Shown: positions 23,726-35,294 of the stretch, piece by piece
How positions within the stretch are numbered: the first letter of the stretch is position 1
How the letters are laid out: each line of letters starts with the position of its first letter
Origin: Amaranthus tricolor
Taxonomy: Eukaryota > Streptophyta > Magnoliopsida > Caryophyllales > Amaranthaceae
DNA length: 64,000 bases
Reading direction: 5' to 3'
NCBI RefSeq assembly: GCF_026212465.1
Contig: NC_080058.1
Coordinates: forward strand, 12,206,893 to 12,270,892
Notes under the pieces: generated by a model
The model's database searches: none
What the model saw: only the letters and a program-made list of their open reading frames with translations
What the model was told of the DNA's origin: nothing
Position numbers and translations under genes: made by a program

Positions 23726-25338
23726 ATGCAAACTAGGTCTAAAGGACAAGAAAATCTTGTACTTATAAATCCTGAAATTGGAAGAACAAGAAGGAGAAGG
23801 AAACAACAAAATATGGCTGTAGAACACCCAAAATCCCTTCGAAAATATGCCATGCCTAATAGGAGTCTAGGGTCGAGTATTGTTCAGCGTACCATCACAG
23901 CCGCAAACTATGAGATCAAACTAGCTTTCTTTTAATTCATTGCTCAGAATCAATTTGTCGGCATTGAGATGGAGAATCCAAACAACCACCTAGATGAGTT
24001 CGTGAACAAGTGTGGCAGTGTGAAATATCAGGGGATTTCTGATGAAAAAATGAAGTTGATTTGTTTCCCCTACTCACTCCATGATGAGGCAAGAGATTGG
24101 TTAATATCTGAAGGGCCAAACAAGTATTGCACTTGGGAGGCATTATCTAAGGCTTTCCTTGCTCGATTCTTTTCACCAGCCAAAACTGCTAAACTACGTA
24201 ATGACATCACCTCATTCTGTCAAGAAGATGATGAAGCATTATACAAAGCTTAGGAAAGATATAAAGGGTTACAATAGAAGTGCCCGCACCATGGAATCCC
24301 AGACTGGCTCTTAATTCAGAATTTTTACAATAGTCTTAGGGACAAGATACAAATTTTAGTAGATGCTGCAGCTGGAGGAACATTGATGGCAAAAACCCTC
24401 GAGGTAGCCAAGCAGATAATCGAGGAAATGTCCTCGAACTTCCACTGAAGAGATAAAAGGAATACCAAGAAAGGTGGAAAATATGAAGTGGATACATTAC
24501 ATGCCATTCAAAATTCTACCCATGCGTTGGCAAGGAGGATGGACCAATTGAGTGTAGGGAACACACTGATGGCTTGTGAAGTGTGTGGAATCCAAGGTCA
24601 TTCCCCATCAGAGTTGCAGCAGCAGAATCGTCATTAAGCCAACAAGTTAATGCAGTGTACAACAAAGGAAAACCACCATTCAACCTATACTCCAACACTT
24701 ACAATGAAGGTTAGAAGCATCATCTGGACTTTTCATATAAAAATCCCAATGCATCATTAAACCCACCATCATATCACTAACCTCCACCGACATATAACCA
24801 ACAACCCTCAGGGTTTCAAAGACCTCCACCACCAAACTCACCGTAAAAATTAAATTAGAGTCCATGATGGAGAACTTCATTGCCACTCAGTCCAAGATTA
24901 ATGCTGATACTTCTAGTGCCATCCAGCAGATTCAAGCACACAACAAAATCATTGATAATGGCACAAATAGCGTAGTAATTGAGCAATCTTTCCAAACCCA
25001 GTGGACAGCTGCCAAGCAGCACCGAAAAAAACCCTTCTGGGCATGTAAATGCAGTTATACTAAGAAGCAGCGCCCCCTATGATCCTCCACCCATGGTTAT
25101 TGTTGAGAATGAAGAAGAAGAGGTGGTAGTAGAGGAAGAAGCACCTAATGAGGGGGAAAAAGAGGAATAACCAGCACCTGCCCCACAGAAGAGAAAGGAG
25201 CCCACCGCTGATGTATATGTACCTCCTATTCCTTTTCCACAGAGATTAACGCGTCGCAAGCTTGAAGAAAAATATGGGAAGTTTTAAGAAGTACCGAGTA
25301 AGCTTGAAATCAACATTCCTTTCATAGCTATCAAGGAG
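23726..25338 (+). pseudogene. Athila-type gag remnant
   Basis: Starts at an ATG (23726, MQTRSKGQENLVLINPE). After a stop at 23933-23935 the reading continues through a gag core with CFPYSLHDEARDWL and a following W-x-A-L-x-x-AFLARFF block (23969-24253), which is characteristic of plant gypsy gag. Further stops and frameshifts follow at 24251, 24276 and after 24440. The last part is acidic (Glu-rich, 25090-25170) and ends before protease. There is no readable zinc knuckle. Confidence 0.8.
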
Positions 25339-28300
25339 ATGCCTTCTTATGCAAAATTTTTGAAGGAGGTATTATCTAACAAAAGAAAGCTGCCGGATAC
25401 AGGCGTAGAAACACTAAGAGGAGAATGTAGCGCTATCTTAGAGTGCAAGGTGCCGAAAAAAGAAGCTGACCCCAGAAGTTTCACCATTCCAGTCAAATTT
25501 TGTGAAGTTTTGGTCAATAAAGCACTTGTTGATTTGGGAGCTAGTGTGAGTATCATGCCACTATCTTTATACAAGAGGATCAACGCTGAGATCAAGCCAA
25601 CAAGGATGTCTTTGCAGCTACCCGATAGATCAGTAAGGTTTCCAGTTGGAATTGTTGAAGATTTTCCAGTTCAAATAAGAAAGTTCTATGTCCCTTGTGA
25701 TTTTGTGATTATGGATATTATTAAAGATCATGTCATACATATCATTCTTGGGAGAGATTTTTTGAAGACTACACGGGCTGTTTTTGATGTGTTCAATGGC
25801 AAGCTCACATTGAACATCTTGGGGGAGAACATTGAGTTTTATCTTCCATCAATGATGAAAGGGCCTGCTGATGAATCAATATGCAGAGCAGAAGTAGCAA
25901 GGGTTGAGATTATGCACCCACAGTATGATGACCCTTTAAGGTCAATCTTAGAAGAAGTTGAAGATGGAAGGTGTTCAGAGGCCGCAAGTTTGAGGAAGCT
26001 GTTAGATGAACCAGATTTCGATATGGAACTAGTGATGGAGACAATTTTGGAGGCTTCTTTAACGATTAAACAGGAGAGATCCACGCCTCCTCAGGTAGAT
26101 CTTAAACCCTTTCCCTCTATATTAAAATATGCTTATTTAGGAGAAAATGAAACTTATCCAGTAATTGTTAATGCTGAACTAAATAATACCCAACTTAACT
26201 AATTGATTGCATTGATTAAAAATTTCAAGAGTCTTATAGGGTATTCAATAGATGATATCACTGGTATAAGTCCATCTTTTTGCATGCATAGAATATTTCT
26301 TGATGATGATCATGCCACATCTATAGAACCTCAAAGGAGATTGAATCCTAATATGAAAGATGTTGTGAGAAAAGAAGTTCAGAAATTACTTGACGCAGGC
26401 ATAATCTACCCTATGTCTGATAGTAAGTGGGTTAGCCCCGTACAGGTAGTGCCCAAAAAGGGTGGCATGACCATTATAAAAAATGATAAGGGTGAGTTAG
26501 TATCTACTAGAATAGTTACGGGTTGGAGAATGTTCATAGATTACAGGAAATTGAATAAAGCAACCCGTAAAGATCATTTTCCTTTGCCTTTTATAAATCA
26601 AATGTTGAAACATTTGGCAAATCATTCATATTTTTGTTATGTAGATGGATACTCTGGATTTTTCCAGATCCCTATCCATCCAGATGATCAGGAAAAGACC
26701 ACTTTTACTTGTCCATATGGGACCTTTCTATATCGAAGGATGCCCTTCGGTCTCTGCAATGCCCCCGCCACGTTCCAACAATGCATGATGGCCTTTTTCT
26801 CTGATTTTATTGAGGAATTTATGGAAGTATATATGGATGATTTTTTTGTGTACAGAATATCTTTCAAAGCATGCTTAAGCAACCTTAAAAAGGTGCTTCG
26901 TAGGTGCAAGGAGACCAACCTCACCCTAAACTGGGAAAAATGTCATTTTATGGTACAACAGGGGGTAGTGTTAGGGCATGATATTTCCAACAGGGGCATT
27001 GAGGTAGATAAAGCGAAAGTAGAGGTTATAGAGTGTTTGCCTCCACCCTTTGATATTAAGAGAATAAGGAGTTTCCTTGTTCACACTGGTTTTTACCGAA
27101 TGTTTATCAAGGATTTCTCTAAGACTGCTAGGCCTCTAATTGAGCTTTTCGCCAAAGATACCCTGTTCATGTTTACTAATGATTGCCTTGAAGCTTTTAA
27201 CAGATTAAAACAGGCTCTTATCTCTGCTCATATTATCCAACCACTGGATTGGAACATCATCTTTGAGATTATGTGCGATGCAAGTAATTATGCAATAGGG
27301 GCTATTTTGGGTCAGAGGAAGGATGGCAAGTTGCATGCCATCTATTATACGAGTAAGACAATGGATCCAGCTCAGATGAATTATGCAACAACAGAGAAAG
27401 AACTTTTGGTAGTTGTATTTGCCATAGAGAAATTTAGGCCTTACCTGTTAGTTTCAAAGGTGATCTTCCACACCGATCATGTAGCTTTGAGGTACTTGAT
27501 GGCAAAGAAATATGCTAAGCCTCGCCTGATTCGATGGATTCTCCTACTGCAAGAGTTTGATTTAGAAATGAAGGATACGAAGGGTGTGGAGAATGTTGTT
27601 GCCGACCAATTATCCAGGCTGATTCATGATGGTGGAACAAGTTGGGAAGCTCCAATTGATGATTCATTTCTAGATGAGTGTCTCTTAGCTATAACCATGA
27701 CAAGTGTTCCATGGTATGCTAATCTGGCTAATTATCTAGCAAGTGGAATCATTCCCGATGGATACTCATTTCAGCAGAAAAGAAGTTTTTCTATAATGTC
27801 AAGAGACACTTTTGGGAGGACCCCGTTCGTGTATAGACTGTGTGTTGATGGTATAATTTGAAGGTGTGTTCCACAAGAAGAAATACCCTCTATTATCTCA
27901 CATTGTCACGATCTGCCCTGCGGAGGACATGCTAGTACCTTTAAAACTGCTGCAAAAATTCTTCATTGTGATTTTTATTGGCCTTCTCTGTTCAAGGATA
28001 CACATGCCTATGTCAAATCCTGCGACAGATGTCAAAGAACAAGAAATATTTCGAGAAGAAATGAAATGTCGCTCAACAATATCCTAGAAATTGTGGTTTT
28101 TGATGTATGGGGGGTGGATTTCATGGGACCATTCCCATCCTCCTATGGAAATAGGTATATCTTGCTAGCGGTTAACTATGTATCAAAATAGGTAGAGGCT
28201 ATTGCATTTCCTACCAATGATGCGCACATGGTTACCAAGTTCTTCAAGAAACACATTTTTCCGCGTTTCGGCACATCGAGGGTATTGATTAGTGATGGAG

Positions 28301-29007
28301 GGGAACAGTTTTTGGAAAAGAGATTTGAAGGTGTATTGAAGAAATATGGGGTTTATTATAAGATTGGTCTAGGATATCATCCGCAAACTAGTGGCCAAGC
28401 TGAAATCAGCAACCGAGAAATCAAGAGCATTTTGGAGAAGACGATTGTAAGGTCGAGAAAATATTGGGCGAACAAGTTGGATGACTCTCTTTGGGCCTAC
28501 TGAACAACATTCAAAACCCCTACTAGAACTAAACCATGCAAGTTAGTCTATGGGAAGCCGTGCCATTTACCAGTAGAGCTTGAACATAGAGCATTTCAGG
28601 CAATCAAAGCCCTTAATTATGATCTACTGCGTGCTGGTGAGAAGTGGTTGTTAGATATCAACGAACTTGATGAGATACGCTTGGATGCGTATGAGAGTTC
28701 AAGGCTATATAAGGAAAAGACCAAGCGATGGCATGACAAAGGTCTTATCAGAAGGAACATTGAAGTTGAACAATTGGTGTTACTATTCAACTCCCATTTG
28801 AGGTTATTTCCAGGGTAACTGAAGCGACATTGGACGGGTCCATTCAAGATCACGAGGGTATTCCCCTATGGTTCCATTGAGCTTTTGAATGCGAAGGGGG
28901 AAACATTCAAGGTGAATGGTCAACGTGTCAAACACTATCGCGCAAGTGAGCCTTTAGAAGGGCTAGTGGTAATGCCGCTTGAGCCCCCACGTGTTCTTAA
29001 AGAATAA
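25339..29007 (+). pseudogene. Athila-type pol (protease, RT, RNase H, integrase), one frame with five stops
   Basis: A single reading frame from 25339 to the stop at 29005-29007 with no frameshift. Protease: a DLGASVSIMP active-site block near 25531. Reverse transcriptase: [20 protein letters not shown], then [13 protein letters not shown] and the catalytic YMDD. RNase H: a [14 protein letters not shown] start and [15 protein letters not shown] region. Integrase: HHCC-type zinc residues (27903-28040), VDFMGPF, SDGGEQF and YHPQTSGQAEISNREIK. In-frame stops lie at 26200, 27859, 28189, 28501 and 28816. It encodes no full polyprotein, but little else is damaged. Confidence 0.92.
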
Positions 29008-29898
29008 TGCGCAATGGTCAAGCTAACGACCATAAACGAGCGCTTTTTGGGAGGCAACCCAACTTTGGTATGTTTTTGTGTATATTCACTTTTATTTCTT
29101 GTTTTTGTTTTCATTTATGTAACATATTTTATATAGCATGCTTGTACTAAGTTAATGGAAGCAGGATTTGATAGTTTGGTTGTTCATTGTGTACATAAAA
29201 CTGAGAAATCTGCACAATTAGTGCTGTAGGGTCGAGCAAAAGGGTATTTAAATATAAAATTACATTGTAGGTGGTCTGAATGGTATATCAAATGAAAAAC
29301 ACCCCGCTCGACCAGCCGAGCAAGGTTGGCTCGGGTCAAGCGAAGAGCAGGCATCAAAAGTGGAACAGGGAGTTGCTCGACCAGTCGAGCAGCCCTTCTA
29401 TAGCTCGCTTGACCACTCGAGCAACTAACCTAATTTTTTCCAGAAGCATCAACAGAAGAACAGAATGCAAAGAGTGAGACTTGTACTTTGCTCGACAAGT
29501 CGAGCGGGGAGCAGATTCTAACATAATGCGTCTTTAAAACCAGATCCGCTTGACTAAACCCTTATTTCTCACCATTTTCACTCGAGCAATATCAGTTCCT
29601 CTCACTTTCTCTCACTAAAAACTAAAACCCTAAGCTCTAACATCCTTCAATCCTTTTACATTCACTCATCAACAACAACATTTCACTCTTCAAATTCATC
29701 ATTTACATCCACATTGATCCATTCTCATCAACATCCATCCAAATTAGGGTTTGCAAGATTAAGGTAAAAGTTGTTAAATTATTCAAGATTTGAGTTTTAA
29801 TTTGCTTTCTATTAATTAATCTTTGCTTTTTGGTAGAGATTTTGTAGATTGCTTGTTGTGAGTCTTTGTTTTAGGAAATTCATCAAAAAAAACAAGCT
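29008..29898 (+). other. Athila-type spacer between pol and the downstream ORF
   Basis: Non-coding. At 29300-29520 it carries four palindromic units related to those in the 5' LTR, such as GCTCGACCAGTCGAGCAGC. The part before 29899 (pyrimidine-rich, with CTCTCAC repeats) looks like a leader for the downstream ORF, possibly with a splice acceptor. Confidence 0.6.
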
Positions 29899-31132
29899 AT
29901 GGCACCAAGGAGGCAAAGGAAGAGAGAAAGGACTCTATCACCACAACGAATTGAACCAGATGAGGACTACCCCAACATTATTTTTAGAAATGAAGATCAA
30001 CGAGATAAGTTTCAAAACCTCAAGGAAAGACCTATCATTCCTACTAGGTTTATTTGTGCTAATGTGCTTAGAAACCTAGGGTTGTTTGAGTATGCTATGC
30101 ATTTCTTTAAAGCAATAGGCATGTGTTTTATGTTTAATATGCATAGAGAAATATACTCCGAGTTAGTCCTTGAGTTTTTGAGTTCCTTGACCATAACACA
30201 GGATGATTATGGGGAAACCTCATTATATTTTAGGATAGATGGAATTGAGCGGCAACTCACTACGACGGAGCTTGCTGATTTATTTGGTCTGAACGACATG
30301 GGAAGAGGATTAGATTATGAGCAGCACCCTTCCCAAATTTGGCCGTTAATATCAGGAGAACACTTGACCAACCTGCAGAATTTAGTTCTAAAAAAGGTCT
30401 ATCACCCTGTTATCAGGATTTGGCCCAAGTTCATGGCTTTCACTACCACGACCAAATCTGAGTCCAATAAGGCCAACAATAATGATTTTAGGCTCATTGC
30501 TCCGCCCTGAATGGGGTTTCACCTTTAACATAGCCAGACTTCTAGTCCACATATTCCGCCATACCATTAATCAACCTAATACTGTTCGTACACTAATATA
30601 GTTTGGCGAACTCATCACCCAAATTGCTATGCATTTTGGTTGGAGAGGGGAAGGAATACTATCTAGAGAGACCACCATCATCAGCATGACCCACCTAGTT
30701 CAATCTAAGTGGCTAGAGCTTTCTAATGGTCAAACATGGTGGAAGATTCATGACCGAAAAATCGGTATCCCTCTTCCCACGCAAGCTCTTACCGACTTAA
30801 TCCAAAACCATCCCACCTATCTCTTTGGACCAGAAGGGCGGGTACCTGACCCTTTAGCAGTGGAAAGGCCACCACCACAGGCTTTCCACAATCAGTACTC
30901 CCGTTGGAAACGAGGTGGCTCTTCTATAAATGAGGAGCGTCGCCCCTCACAGGCATGTGAGCAAGGAGGCCCATCCTCTACCTTCGAGTTTGGTGGCACC
31001 TCTAATGCAACACCTCCACCTCCACCATCACCCCATCATACCAACCCTGATCCCGTCCTGGCCTCTCTACAGCGCTTACAGTTGCGTATGGACGGCTTTG
31101 ATCAGCGGTTTGACCAGATAGAGGCGCAATAG
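29899..31132 (+). pseudogene. ATHILA ORF-1 family protein, frameshifted
   Basis: Two overlapping frames make one broken gene. 29899-30510 starts MAPRRQRKRERTLSP and carries a conserved block with RFICANVLRNLGLFEYA and LTTTELADLFGLN. A one-base shift near 30505 and a TAG at about 30598 separate it from 30629-31132, which continues with a WLELSNGQTWWKIHDRK block, a Pro-rich stretch and a short coiled-coil-like end. This downstream ORF is typical of Athila elements and was once compared with retroviral env; its function is unknown and I see no clear membrane segment. Confidence 0.7.
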
Positions 31133-32213
31133 AGCTGGATGACCAATTCATGGTTGATTACTAAAGAAGCCAATATCCGATATATGACTATCATTACCGG
31201 CAGGGGCATATCCTCCCGAATCATGTGCACCCATCGTGGTACACACCGCCACCAGGTGATTTTGGTTATCTCTACGGTTCCCCGGGGGGGGGGCGCTAGT
31301 ACATCCTTTGGTCTTGGAGCACATGAAGAGGGAGATGATGACGAGTAAGATAATGATGAAGGAGATGAAGATGATGATGAAGATGAAGAGGGAGATGAGA
31401 GTGACTACTAGAGTCCTCGTACCTTCTTGAAAGCCTTTTTGTCGCATTGAGGATACTGCTCGGTTTGGCTTGGTGGAGGTGTTGTGTTTATGGTCTCCTT
31501 AGGTTCTTCTTGTGTATATATGCATGCTTTCATTGATTTCCTTTCTGTTTTATTACTTTTGTAATTTAGCTTACTATTTTTTTAATGTAATTATGTTTTC
31601 GATGCCTTGAATCACATTCATGCACATTTTTTATCATTAGTATCTAACTTGATTTCATTTTGGGCTGTATTCTTAATCTATGTATGATACCTTGGCAAGT
31701 TTAGATAATTTCTTCAAAATTTTTGATTTGCAATCCTGTGAACCTTAAGTTTTCAAAACAATAGTTGAGCATTGATTTGGTTTGTGGAATCGCCTTTGGG
31801 TATTTGTGGATATTTTTTGAACCCGTGAGTATTTATTGAGCCCCTACCATGCATTCACGTAAATTAATGAGATTGTAAATTTGTAGCACACTAGGCATGA
31901 CTTGAGGGACTTTGTTATTCTACCACCTGCCAAGTGACATGTCAATATGTCATAGACTTCACCATTGTTATTAAAATTGAATGTTGTTTACAATTCTACG
32001 ATCAAACGATTGATTTGAATACTAATAGAATACCAATGTTGGTAAGATTGATCTACGGGACAAAACGTGCGATAATGCTTAGGACGAGTAGTGTGTGACT
32101 GTGCCTAGCGTTTTGCGTCGCTCAGCCAAGGCTCAGTTGTATGTTTTTTGTGACGGAGTTCATTTACACGTGTACTAGAAATCGCAACAAGCTTTAAACG
32201 ATTGTCATTTTTC
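31133..32213 (+). other. Athila-type 3' non-coding region
   Basis: Starts with an acidic GAT/GAG-rich tract (about 31320-31410), then AT-rich sequence with no ORF. Neither a polypurine tract nor the start of a 3' LTR is visible. It is interrupted at 32219 by the Sirevirus-type element; sequence resuming at 41374 was once contiguous with it. Confidence 0.55.
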
Positions 32214-32218
32214 GCTTG

Positions 32219-33394
32219 TGTTGGCTCTTAAGGTTTTGATGATGACTTCACTTTTAAATAAACAAACATATTTTAGAGATTGTTTTGTAGGTGAATATCC
32301 GATTTTGTTATCGTTGATGAAGCCTATGACTTGGTTCGTGGAAGTTGTACGTGTCTTAAAATATTCAAGAAGTTAGATAAGTGCTTAGGAAGTTAAAGGT
32401 TGACAGACGGTCTACTTTTCCTAAAATGAACAATCTAACAAAAGTTGAAGCTGGAGACAGTACGCTGTTCCTACGTAGCAGGTCTGGAGAAAAACATCGA
32501 CTGGAAAATTGCAGTTATTTTATTATTCTGTTTTTAGTTGATGTAAACGGTTAAATCTTAAATTAGTTACTTAAATTAATTAGTAAGTTAATTGGCTAAA
32601 CTATTTTTAGGTTATCTAAATATAGCCTAAGACATTTTCTTAAGATTAAGATCTCGTATTTTTTAGGATCTTGTGTTTTTAATTCCTATGCTATTTTTAG
32701 CTTAAGGAAACTGTTTTTCTCTTTGAGCAAATAACAGCCGGACATTTATTTTTTGGCAAGACCACTATCTTTTGTTTTGAGAACGTGGAGGAAAGTGGGA
32801 GGTGTGTCTAAGGTAACTGTTGGTTGTTCCCACTATAAATAGGAGGAACTTTGCTCAAACCGTGTATCCATCCAAGAGTGTCCATAAAAGGGAAATCATT
32901 TAAGAAAAATATTTTCTGTTTTTAAATGCCAATTAATTTAGTATATTTTTTTTAATTAATTATTTTAATTTTTATCCTCTTGAGAATTGGCCTTGTAAGG
33001 GTTATTGAGTGATTTGTTGTAATTAGACTCATGAGAAGTCTAAGGGAATAGAGAAGTGAAACGTGAGAAGAGAAAGAGAAGGAGAAAGTAGAGAAAGAGA
33101 ATTAGGCCTAGAGTAGAGAAACTTCAAGTAAAGCAAACTGTTTTATGTTATTGTATTTGATTGCCTAAAACATAGTGAGAATTTTGAAATCCGGGGGTCG
33201 TGGTTTTCCTTCTTATTAGGCCAAGAAGGTTTCCACGTAAAATCTTTGTCTCCTTTTTATCTTTTGCTTTTTAAGTTTAAGCTTTATTTTGTTTGTTAAA
33301 ATTCCGCAAATTAGAAGAAAAAACGTAGTAAAGCTTGATACACAACAATTCACCCCCCTCTTGTTGCATTCGACCATCTTTGTGTATTTCAACA
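32219..33394 (+). repeat. Sirevirus-type 5' LTR
   Basis: Starts TGTTGGCTCTTAAGG and ends GTATTTCAACA just before the primer site. Its last 170 bp are nearly identical to 41199-41368. It contains the motif CACTATAAATAGG near 32830, a plausible TATA box. Confidence 0.9.
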
Positions 33395-33396
33395 AT

Positions 33397-33409
33397 TGGT
33401 ATCAAAGCC
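33397..33409 (+). other. Sirevirus-type primer-binding site
   Basis: TGGTATCAAAGCC, a one-base variant of the initiator-tRNA-Met site, two bases after the LTR. Confidence 0.85.
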
Positions 33410-33448
33410 CTGTTCCTCATTTAATCAGGAAACCCTGAGAGCAGTATC

Positions 33449-35276
33449 ATGTTCCCTGGCAAGATGTTGAAGATGAACGAACGCATGGAAGAAGGGTATT
33501 CTACGCAAAGGCTACCCATGTTCAATGGGAAATTCTATACCTACTGGAAAAATAGGATGGAAATTTTTATAAAGGCCGAAAATTACCAAGTATGGAGAGT
33601 AATTGAAATAGGAGATTTCGAAGTGACGACTATCAACTCCAACAATGAATCAATTCCAAAACCAATCACTGAATATGAAAAGGAAGATTTTCAAAATATG
33701 GAGATGAACGCTCTTGCTATCAAGCTGCTTCACTGTGGTCTCGGGCCAAATGAACATAATCGTATCATGGGTTGTAAAACGGCAAAGCAGATTTGGGACC
33801 TGCTGGAAATTACCCATGAAGGTACCAGTGAAGTGAAGCGATCCAAGATTGACTTCCTAATGTCCAAATATGAAAGGTTTGTTATGGAACCTAAGGAAAA
33901 CATCCAAGAGATGTTACCAGGTTCACCAACATTACAAACGAACTTGTCTCTCTTGGCAAGATTATTCCAGTTGATGAACAAGTCAGAAAATACTGAGAAG
34001 TCTTCCACAAGATGAGCGCTGGAGAGCTAAGGTCACAGCCATCCAGGAGTCCAAAGATTTCACTAAGTTCAATTTGGAAGAGTTGGCTGGTTCACTCATG
34101 ACACATGAACTACATTTGGGAACAGCTGACAGTTCCCGAAATAAAGGACTGGCTCTGGCAGCGGATGATAGTGAAGAATCAGAAGCTGGTGAAGAGGAAG
34201 CTGCTATGTTGGCACGTAAATTCAAAAAATTCTTCAGGAACAGCAGATATAGAAACCAAAGAAATAATAAGGAAAGAGGAACTGCTAACTTGAAGACGAA
34301 TTTTGAATGCCACAAATGTGGAAGTACTGATCATTTCATCAAGGATTGCCCTCTATGGAAGAATGAGAAGGGCAAAGCGAAGACAAGGGAAGCTGGAAGA
34401 ATGCCAAAGAAGGGAAACTTCAGAACAGATTTTCGTAAAGCAATGATCGCAGCTTGGGGTGACATTGAAAGCGAAGCTGAAACTGAAGTTCCAGTAGAGG
34501 AAGAAACTGCAAATTTGTGTCTGATGGCATCTCTTGAAGAGACTAAGGAAAGAGAGGTAATGTCTTCTAGTTCTTCTCCTAAACATCTATTCAGTTTAAG
34601 TAAGGATAAATTAATTAAGTTATTTTTGGAAACACAAAAGAAGTTGGAAGAAAAAACAGCTAAGTGTCTCCAAATTGAGAAAGACCTTAAGTTAAGTAAA
34701 GATCACATCTCATACTTAAATACTTTTAGGATCGATGTGCAAAGTAGATTTTTTGAATTGTTAGATAAGAATGTTATTTTAAAAGAGCAATTGGAGAAAA
34801 TAAAGCAGAAATTCATCATTCTTAACATTGAAAAGAATCAAAACAAATTGCTAGAATTAAAATGGGATGAAAATGATAAATCCACTTATTTGTTTAGCAC
34901 GGAACTTCAAGAAATGAAATTAAAATTAGAATCATGTAAAAGAGAAAATAAGTATCTAAAAGATCAACTTAATTTAAAAGAAAAAGGGAAAATCAATGAA
35001 GTTCCCAAATGGATTCTAAATGCTAAACCAAAAAGTAAAGAAGGTCTAGGTTATGTTAAAAATGATAAAAAGAAAAAGGTCTATGTTGATCTCCCTAGTA
35101 GTAAGATCTGTTCCTTTTGTGGCAAAATTGGACACCTAAAATATCATTGTATAAAAAGGGAACAGCACCACGTAGCAAATAAAATTCATGTCGAACAGTT
35201 ATGGATCAAGAAATATGATTCATGTATAATCGACAAGGAACCCAAGGATAACTGGGTTCCTAAACCTAACTCTTAA
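33449..35276 (+). pseudogene. Sirevirus-type gag, two frameshifts
   Basis: 33449-34015 opens MFPGKMLKMNERMEEGYS and carries the copia gag core (FNGKFYTYWKNRMEIFIKA, then AKQIWDLLEITHEGT). One base appears missing near 33913 and another near 33988. The frame from 34074 continues to a CCHC zinc knuckle CHKCGSTDHFIKDC (34309-34350), a long coiled-coil-like Lys/Glu-rich region (about 34600-35000) and a second CCHC, CSFCGKIGHLKYHC (35109-35150). It ends at a TAA (35274-35276) and pol follows in the same frame. Two CCHC boxes and a long C-terminal extension fit Sirevirus gag. Confidence 0.88.
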
Positions 35277-35294
35277 TTTGCTGTGTAGGTTCAA

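Larger units (their letters stand above)
21238..32213 (+). mobile_element. Athila-type Ty3/gypsy retrotransposon, 3' LTR not found
   Basis: In order: a long 5' LTR, a primer site TGGCGCCGTGGCTGGGGA near-matching the tRNA-Asp site used by Athila/Tat elements, gag, pol (protease-RT-RNase H-integrase), a spacer, an ORF of the ATHILA ORF-1 family, and a long 3' non-coding region. No copy of the 5' LTR follows; at 32219 a Sirevirus-type element begins. The left edge rests on a TG at 21238 and is approximate. The element is coding-dead. Confidence 0.82.

Noticed and set aside
25077..25259. Minus-strand Ser/Thr-rich ORF
   Set aside because: Shadow of the acidic Glu-rich end of gag on the plus strand.
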